Shown here: one piece after another, positions 57,372 through 64,000 of the stretch
How positions within the stretch are numbered: the first letter of the stretch is position 1
Layout: each line of letters begins with the position of its first letter
Source of the DNA: Pogostemon cablin
Taxonomy: Eukaryota; Streptophyta; Magnoliopsida; Lamiales; Lamiaceae
Assembly: GCA_023678885.1 (NCBI GenBank)
Contig: CM043012.1
Span: forward strand, 14,482,036 to 14,546,035
Direction of reading: 5' to 3'
DNA: 64,000 bases
The notes under the pieces: model-generated
Seen by the model: only the letters and a program-made list of their open reading frames with translations
What the model was told of the DNA's origin: nothing
Databases searched by the model: none
Translations under genes and position numbers: made by a program

Positions 57372-58148
57372 CTATCTAAAGCGAAAGTACTCGAAGTTCA
57401 TGTCATTAAACAAGTGATGTTGGACAAAATTTGGAGAGGTAATGTGCCAATCTAGATCGCCTCCAACGTTTGAAAGAGCATCCGCAACGGTGTTGCCTTC
57501 GCGGTAAATATGGGACACACGAAAACTCATGATTGCTATCATCTCCTTGGCCCTTCTCTATAGTGCCAGCAGCTTCCATGGAATCTTCGGGTTTGGATCA
57601 GCAAGAGCATAAACAACATACATAGAATCCGATTCTAGCCATAATGAATGTCAATCTTTATCATGTGCAATGTCAATTGCAGTAAAAGCCGCAAGAAGCT
57701 CAGCCTCGAATGAAAATCCATCACCGTACCCACTAGTGAAGCTTCCTCTCGCAAAGCCTCTGCTGTTTTTGAAAACACCAGCTCCTGAAATAACTCCCGG
57801 AGCACCTGCTACATGACCATCCGTGTTTACCTTGATCCATCCGGGAGGAGGGGGCTGCCATCGTAATAAAATAATACTCAGAGCTTTTTTAGGAGCTCTT
57901 TTTACTCCAAAGTATTTTAGAGTCATGAGATCCTCTACAGTGTTGCTCATTGTACCGATAGAGAGTTTACTTGTTTCCTTAATGAGCGCAGCAAGCACTG
58001 CAATGACACTCGACACCCTTAAAGGTTTGTGCTTAACCTCATCGTCTAACTCCAAATTCATCCTATTGTTTCTAGTGCTCCAAATCAACCAAAAATAGGA
58101 CACCATAGCCGCCTTCCAAAGGCTGAGTATTTGAGGGCTGCCGGTCAT
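57372..58148 (-). pseudogene. LINE ORF2 RNase H domain
   Basis: GWIKVNTDGHVAGAPGVISG provides the first Asp, FEAELLAAFTAIDIAH the Glu, and after a stop at about 57653 the frame continues with ESDSMYVVYAL (second Asp) and YREGNTVADALSNV (last Asp), ending TAG at 57372. This is the 'reverse transcriptase-like' RNase H (RVT_3) of plant L1 elements, an archaeal-type enzyme that removes RNA after first-strand synthesis. All catalytic acids are visible; one in-frame stop breaks the reading. Confidence 0.88.
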
Positions 58149-58700
58149 ACTGATGGACTACATCAATACTCCAGTGAAGCTCTGATCCAAGTGTATGACA
58201 CCCTCAAAGCTGAAACCTGCTAAGATAAAGCACAGAACCTCCTGAGAAACTTTGTAATGTATGAAGAGATGATCAACAGTCTCCGATTCCACCTCACAAA
58301 TATAACAACGTGAAGGTCCTTGAAATCCTCTGCCAATCAATGTGTGCCATATGGTGAGATGCCTCTGATTACCTTCCATAGTGTGATGGAACGACGGGCA
58401 GGGATGTAGCTCGCCCAAATCCATTGTCCCCAGCTTGTGATAGAGAAGTTGTGCTCGTATCTTTGTATGCCAATTTGGATGTGACCCTTTCATATAAAGA
58501 TTTTGACCACATCCTATGATCATTAAAATTCGGAGACATTCGTGTTGTGAGAATAGAATCAACAATATATGGGAAAGCATCAGTGAATTCCCGAGTAAAG
58601 TGCCAATCCCCATCATATAAATAGGCTCCAATCTTCTGTTCATAATGATGTCGGTATTCTAAGGGAATACCAATCAAATCTGCAATTGGCCTACCAATCC
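58149..58700 (-). pseudogene. LINE ORF2 zf-RVT domain
   Basis: WHTKIRAQLLYHKLGTMDLG and ERLTIWHTLIGRGFQ-like sequence precede SRCYICEVESETVDHLFIHY. That is the zinc-binding reverse-transcriptase domain with C-x2-C and a H..L..(C) pair; the last Cys is replaced by Tyr/Lys in this reading. A frame change with the upstream reading occurs near 58400. It probably helps the RT grip its RNA. Confidence 0.85.
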
Positions 58701-60200
58701 AATTATCAAGCCAAAACCGAACATTAGAGTCATACCCCACAATCCACACCTCTTCCTCCATGAGTTTTTTAATGCGTACCCGGCAAGCTGATATGATGGA
58801 AGAAAGAAGGTAAGTGTTTTTGAGTTTGCTTCCTTCAAACCAGCGGTTTCTAAGAAGTTCTAATGGTGTCTCATCTCCTAGAATATCCCATGAAAGTTTT
58901 ATAAGATAGGCATCATTAGCCGCCTTGATAGAGCGAATGCCCAAACCCCCCTCAGAAGTTGGACAACAAATTCGTTTCCATGCACAAGTGAAGTGGTGTT
59001 GCTTTAAAACGTCGTCCGTCTAAACAAAATTTTTGCATGCTTGCTCAATTCTTTTGATGTGATATTTAGGCCATCTATATATCATCATTACATGAATCGT
59101 TGATGAAATAAGCACCGAGTTAACCAACCAAATGCGACCTGCCATTGAAATAATATTGCCCTTCCATTTCTGAAACTTAGCAATGATGGCATCCGTTGTA
59201 TCTTTGAAATATAAACTCTTCGAAGCACCGCGAAAAATAGGAACACCAAGATATTTGAAAGGCAGAGTACCTTTCGGAATAACAAGCTCCTCTTTAACAT
59301 GTCTTTTGATCACATCTATAACATATTTCCCAAAGAAGACCTTCGATTTTGCTGGACTAAAAAATTATCTAGAAATGCTAGCATATCCAGCAAGTGTCTG
59401 CTTTAATCTGTTAATAGAATTTCCATCTGCTTTACAAAATAACATAACATCGTCAGCATAAAATATGTAAGAAGGGAGGAAACATGTCTGGTTACCCTTA
59501 GCCTTAGAGATAACATCGTCACTTGTGAGTTTCAAGATCCAGAGGCCAAGTATTTCTTCAACAATACAGAACAATAGTGGAGACAACGGATCACCCTGGC
59601 GAACACCCCTTCCACAATAAAAAACCCTTTAGGGCTACCATTGATCAAAATAGAAATTTTGGTCGAGGAAAAGATTGCTTTGATCATGTTGACAAAATGC
59701 ATCGAGAAGCCCATATGGATTAAAACTTCAATCAAGAAGTCCTATCGGATTGTATCAAATGCCTTTCTGATGTCAATTTTAAATGCCACACTGTCTTCCC
59801 TATCAATGTCTAGGCAATTAAATCTTTCTGATGTCAGTGCAGTACAGTGATGAATACTATGCCCCGGTACAAAACCAAATTGATAAGGGCCCAGCCGCCT
59901 GTGGAGAATAGGACCAAGCCTACTGGCAATAATCTTCATAAAGATTTTAAACAAGAAGTTATAGAGATTTATGGGTCTAAAATCTTCAACCTTTGCAGCC
60001 CCATCAATCTTAGGGATGAGTACCACGAAGTTACAAATTATCCCCGGAGAAAGAATTGCATTGGCAAAAAAGTACTGAACCGCGCTGAATAGGTCCTCCC
60101 CAATAATGTGCCAATACTTGTGATAAAAACAACCACCAAAACCATCAGGACCTAGAGCACTATCCGCTGATAGATCCACACAGCGTTCATGATTTCATCC
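58701..60200 (-). pseudogene. LINE ORF2 reverse transcriptase
   Basis: SALGPDGFGGCFYHKYWHII (RT motif 0), IICNFVVLIPKIDGAAKVED, then FRPINLYNFLFKIFMKIIAS, YQFGFVPGHSIHHC, and FKIDIRKAFDTIR with the first catalytic Asp. RVIRCLHYCS marks motif B across a frame shift. PSYIFYADDVMLFCKADGNS carries the catalytic YADD. KGTLPFKYLGVPIFRGASKS, then GRIWLVNSVLISSTIHVMM, is the thumb. MGIRSIKAANDAYLIKLSWD lies before zf-RVT. The motif order is complete; stops lie near 59742, 59587 and 59020. Confidence 0.9.
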
Positions 60201-61509
60201 TCAAAAGAGAGCCGAGTAAGGAAGTCATTTTCAGAGTAATCTATCATATTGCCAACAAAATCCAAGGCCCCAAAGCTAGGAGCGTCCTCAGGTGAACGAA
60301 ATAGATCAGTGTAATATACCACCACATGGTCACCTATCACTCTAATATCCTCCGATCTGACACCCTCAATCATCATAGTTTTAATGTTTGCTCTTGTTTT
60401 AAGAATACCTTGACTTCTGTGAAAGAAATCTGTATTCCTATCTCCCTCCTTATGCCAGGTTGTTCTGTATTTCTGAGAATAAAAGCGATGCTGCTCCAAC
60501 AACCTTTCATTAAGCAAAAGATGAGCATCCATCTCCTCTTCAAAGAGCTCATGATTGTCCCCGTTACTGTCTATGCGACGTTGGACCTTTTGCAGTCTGC
60601 TAAGAGCTGTCTCAATTCCATCAAAGATGTTACCAAACTCCCGAGGGTTCGAATCTTTAATGTCTAGCTTCAATCTCCGAAGCTTAGCTACAAATTTTGA
60701 GATCGGATTACTAGAACGAATGGTTCTGTTCCAAGAGGTTGCTGCCATAATATAAAATCCTGTATTATTAAGCCACATGGATTGAAATCTAAATGGTCTT
60801 GGAGAGATAACATTATTGCTGCAGTTCAAAACAATAAGGTTGTGATCCGAGCTATGTCTTGCCAATGCGTTTGCATTGACCGAGTCCCATCCATACAATA
60901 GCCCATCAGTAACCAAAACTCTATCAATGTGTGATGCTCTCATACCCCTAGAAATAGATCTGCTCACCCATGTGTATTTAGAACCATGTATCTCTATATC
61001 ATGAAGTCCTGTAACTTCTAGAAATTTCCTGATCTCGAGTGAGCTTAGATTAGATTAGTTGTATTGAGCCTCTCATGAGCTCCCCACATAGTGTTAAAAT
61101 CTCCCATAACAAACATTGCATGCACCATATAATGAGATATATCAGACCATATATAAATCACGTCGATGGACATAGTCATTACTAGCATGTACAAAACCAC
61201 ATCTGAATTCCCTAGACTCATAAGTAAAATCATATATAATAATCTGGGAGGAGCTGAAAACCCTTCGAATATTAGTGATGAATATAGGATTACAAAAGTT
61301 CCATATATTAGGCCTAATGTCATCCCGTTCATTAGTTCCCACCAGTGAGAAACGCATGCTATGCCAAAAGTGAGATGGAATAGAAGATAACAATACCTTT
61401 GGCTTCGCAATGCCCACCCATAAAGGATTATGCCATAGACAGAGCTCTTTAAGAGCCGATTGGGAATTTTCATTCCTAATCCCCCTGATGTTCCAGAAAA
61501 AGCCTTCAT
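60201..61509 (-). pseudogene. LINE ORF2 start and endonuclease domain
   Basis: The ATG at 61509 overlaps the ORF1 stop. After four codons a one-base shift in a T run moves the frame, and the N-terminus of an APE-like endonuclease (EEP) follows: GIAKPKVLLSSIPSHF, then FVMGDFNTMWGAHERL with the 'GDFN' catalytic motif. The C-terminal part, from 60967, has MRASHIDRVLVTDGLLYGWD and ARHSSDHNLIVLNCSN, with the SDHN(P/L) motif. A linker RRLKLDIKDSNPREFGNIFD and a helical region join it to RT. This enzyme nicks the target DNA. Confidence 0.88.
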
Positions 61510-63321
61510 TATTTACGATTAGCCTTTCCGTGCTTCGGCGAATTTTTCAAGTCTTTCCAACCCTGTGAGGCTGTTGCAGTCATACTTTTTTTATCCCTGG
61601 TTTTTATTTCCACATGCTTTACCCCCGGTGTTCGTGATCTCATAGTTAGCATTTCTGGCCTGACAAAATGAGTGGCACTATTCTTAGTGTCAATAACTGA
61701 TGTAGGGGATTCGACCACTATAGATAAGGTCATTTCCCCAACTCTTGCAGGAATTAGTTCTTCCTCTCTGATAACAAGCGTCAGCTCCTCAGCCTTATAA
61801 TCATTCTCCTCCTCTGACCCACTCTCATCAGAAATCTCATGGGAAGAGTCTTCATCAATATCAGAAAGGCTGCTCCTGTTTATAGCATATTTTTCCCTAT
61901 CAGTCTCCTTTCTAGCATCAAACACCTCCTTTTCTGAAGCTACTGTAGTATCAGTCCTATCATCATCAGCAGCAGATTTCGTAGTTTGATTTTTTGTAGC
62001 ATCCTCATCATCCCCATCAAGATCCTGAAAACAGTTCGAAACATTCACTGGATTGAGGGCAGGATCCTTTCTAGTCCATGCTTTCTTTGGAATAGTGAAG
62101 CCATCCGATCCCATTTTATCCGAGCCTTTGCGGGATTTCTGCTTCCTCATTTGATTTTCTTTTTATCCTTCTTCTTAGAACATACTTCAACATTATGCCC
62201 AAGAATTTGACAAAACTTACAAAATTCAGGGATGCTTTCATATCCAAAGGATACTCAGATTGCAGCCTCTGAAGTGTCAATATTCATAGCTACCGGAAGC
62301 TCTTCCAAAATATCAGCCTCAACTAGAACTCGAGCGAAATGGCCCGTGGATTCAGTTAATGATTTGTCATCCACCCGAATTGGCACCCCAACAGCCGCTG
62401 CAACCTTTTCAATCACCTCTTCATGCCACAATTCCAAGGGAAGCTCATAAATACGAATCCAAATTGAAACCAACAACGATTTAATCTTATAAGGATTAAA
62501 CGTCGGTGTCTACTGTTGAACACGCAACTGTACATTGTCGTCTTCAAAGAATCTCTTTCTCAGAATTCCAATCATGATGTTAGCATCAGGAATATAAACT
62601 GTATAGAATCTTCTTCCAATGTGAATTGCCAAAACATCTTTTAAAGAAAAGGTCCGCTGGAACAAAGCTTCAACTTCTGTCTGTGATAACAGCTTTGAAC
62701 CCTTAGCATTGAGTACCGTAACAATAATAAATTGGGAGAAAAGCTTTTTACGGCTCTCATAGAAACTGCTTGAGATAGATAAAGTAGGAATATCACCTGT
62801 TTTATCGATTGGTCTCGCCACAGGATCGGAGAAAGGTCCCTTACATATGGCCGATTTAATCAGCGAAATAGGATCGTATCACTGCCAACCTTCACTGCAT
62901 ATGATCTAGGATCATTACGAGTTCTGATCGGAGAAGATCGATCAGCAGCAACCCCACTGTGTACGTGATCAGTAGGTGTTTGTTCAGAAGGGCCACCCTT
63001 TGGATTAGGGTTCGTAGAAAAATCCTATAAATTAGGGTTTCCTGAAGACTTGCCCTGCAAGTTAGGGTTTCCAGCAAACTTTCCCTGCAAGTTAGGGTTC
63101 TGAAACGCAGTGAGCTCAGAAGCCCTCACCGTGTTGACACCCGAGCCTAGATTGATGTGGTCGGAGCCATCGTTAGGTGGCATCTGTTGTCCAGAGTATG
63201 CCCAGTTACGATGAAGTAAATTCGCGAACCATGGATTCGAGGAGTGATCAGTCTGATCAAGGTTCTGATCAGACGAAGATGGAGGCTGAGAAGTGCCTTC
63301 ATCGGACAGAGGCGCTTCCAT
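61509..63321 (-). pseudogene. LINE ORF1 (DUF4283 and CCHC)
   Basis: Start chosen at ATG 63321 (MEAPLSDEGTSQPPSSSDQN). An N-terminal low-complexity part holds three NPNLQGK-like units (63025-63110). After breaks, KLFSQFIIVTVLNAKGSKLL through GRRFYTVYIPDANIMIGILR and RRKSLLVSIWIRIYELPLEL-like sequence form the DUF4283 region; GHFARVLVEADILEELPVAM follows. FCKFCQILGHNVEVCSKKK near 62170-62225 is the CCHC knuckle, followed by a stop. The last 213 codons (62150-61509) are acidic with poly-basic ends. The protein would bind LINE RNA. Frame breaks lie near 63030, 62510, 62255 and 62157. Confidence 0.82.
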
Positions 63322-63419
63322 GTCGGAAGAACAGCGATCAAACGCGGTCAACAAGAAGAATTTTTAGAGAGAAGGGAGAGAAAAAAATCTAGAGAGAGAA
63401 ACATTTTTTCTATATTTAC

Positions 63420-63441
63420 ATATTTATTAATTGTAATTAAT
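63420..63441. repeat. LINE target-site duplication, 5' side
   Basis: ATATTTATTAATTGTAATTA, then AT, matches 57245-57266 with one mismatch. Confidence 0.82.
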
Positions 63442-63590
63442 GATACTAAAGTAAATAAGTCATAATAAATATATAGGAAAAATAAATAAATAATAAGACT
63501 ATACGTGAACAACGCAAAAAAGGACTATGCTATACTATACTATGCTAAGAATATATATATATTTAGTATTATTTTTTAATCATGATTATG
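63442..63590. other. AT-rich flank of the LINE
   Basis: Contains AGGACTATGCTATACTATAC and TATGCTAAGAATATATATAT. No gene. A possible but unsupported Helitron 5' end was considered here. Confidence 0.4.
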
Positions 63591-63790
63591 GTTTAATTCA
63601 AGAATACTTGAATCGATCCTCTTACTCTTGAAAAATCGATTTTTAAGATGTAAATCTATTCAAAAATACTTGAATCGATTCTCTTCCTCTTGAAGAATCG
63701 ATTCTTAAGAGGTAAATCGATTCAAGAATACTTGAATCGGTTCTCTTCCTCTTTAAGAATACTTGAATCAGGTAGATCGAATATCTACTT
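63590..63790. repeat. Tandem repeat of about 62 bp, three units
   Basis: ATTCAAGAATACTTGAATCG then (A/G)TTCTCTTCCTCTTGAAGAATCG-type sequence is repeated about three times, each ending with AAATCGATTC-like sequence; the third unit is rearranged. Each unit contains the palindromes TTCAAGAATACTTGAA and GAATCGATTC. Confidence 0.85.
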
Positions 63791-64000
63791 GATTTGCTCT
63801 ATCGAAATAAATTTTTATACTTTCATAAATCAATTCTCTAAAGGAACTTGAAGAAAGCTCTTATTCCTCTTAGAGAATCGAATATGTGTATTTAGAATGA
63901 ATAACAAAAGATCTTATTTATAGGTGAGTGAGAGAGAATATTATATGGAATATTCTTTTTTCCCTTCATATATATGATTTAATTTGATATTAATAAATTT
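63791..64000. other. AT-rich sequence to window end, nothing recognised
   Basis: Continues with CTTGAAGAAAGCTC and TTAGAGAATCGA fragments that echo the preceding repeat. No gene. Confidence 0.4.

Larger units (their letters stand above)
57267..63419 (-). mobile_element. L1-type LINE with C-terminal RNase H, near full length
   Basis: Minus-strand order: ORF1 with a DUF4283-type domain and a CCHC knuckle, ORF2 with an endonuclease/exonuclease/phosphatase domain, RT, zf-RVT and RNase H. Imperfect 22-bp direct repeats flank it (57245-57266 and 63420-63441, ATATTTA(A/T)TAATTGTAATTAAT, one mismatch), the target duplication of target-primed insertion. The 3' end (low-coordinate side) has no poly(A); instead a pyrimidine-rich CTCCTTTTCTTTTCC lies near the end. 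Frameshifts and stops make it inactive. Confidence 0.9.

Noticed and set aside
63481..63552. Possible 5' (TC) end of the Helitron, with TATAGTATAG words on the minus strand
   Set aside because: The base before TC is not A, and the flanking sequence does not continue the Tekay LTR as it should if the Helitron ended here.

Overview
This window looks like intergenic, repeat-dominated nuclear DNA from a flowering plant, most likely a eudicot. The evidence is the mix of element lineages: Athila, Tat and Tekay-type Ty3/gypsy elements, a Copia element primed by initiator tRNA-Met, an L1-type LINE with a C-terminal RNase H, hAT relics, and MITEs with 'CTCCCTCCGTCC' ends. I see no intact host gene. 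Almost every coding stretch is a transposable-element protein or gene fragment carrying stops or frameshifts. The species cannot be named from the sequence.

Layout. 1-6104: plus-strand Athila-lineage pol (protease, RT, RNase H, integrase), interrupted inside RNase H by a minus-oriented, non-autonomous Athila-like insertion (about 1689-4392). 6105-6900: its 3' region, with a dense array of a palindromic CCGCTCGACC motif. 6900-15092: AT-rich DNA with three MITEs, two convergent Myb/SANT-like gene relics, a GRF zinc-finger exon relic, a hairpin built from a kinase-like gene fragment, and a foldback element with long inverted arms. 15093-41838: a Tat-lineage Ty3/gypsy element with both LTRs and 5-bp target duplications (AACCA), inserted into a CCCTAAA-containing minisatellite. 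It carries an archaeal-type second RNase H and, between pol and the 3' LTR, two coding units on the opposite strand. It has been split twice: by a 6.3-kb gag-protease-only Athila relative (18161-24487, target duplication GGGGG) and by an 8.2-kb Copia element (31979-40148, target duplication GCAGC). 41839-46982: the rest of the minisatellite, a MITE end, a plus-strand hAT (TTF-type) transposase relic that itself contains a 1.1-kb non-autonomous hAT insertion, and a convergent Ac-type hAT relic. 46983-about 56707: a minus-strand Tekay-like chromovirus inserted into the Ac-type relic. Its right LTR stops inside an AT microsatellite at a Helitron-like 3' terminus. 57267-63419: a nearly full-length minus-strand L1-type LINE flanked by an imperfect 22-bp target duplication, with ORF1 and ORF2 overlapping as TAATG. 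63590-63790: a short tandem repeat.

The LTR ends and target duplications give a relative history. Minisatellite, then Tat, then independent insertion of the gag-protease element and the Copia element. On the right, hAT relics came before the Tekay element, and the Helitron-like end and LINE came later. The most unusual items are the two-unit antisense module of the Tat element, the kinase-fragment hairpin, the gag-protease-only element, the TAATG overlap in the LINE, and the GC-rich palindromic motif clusters in Athila-type sequences.
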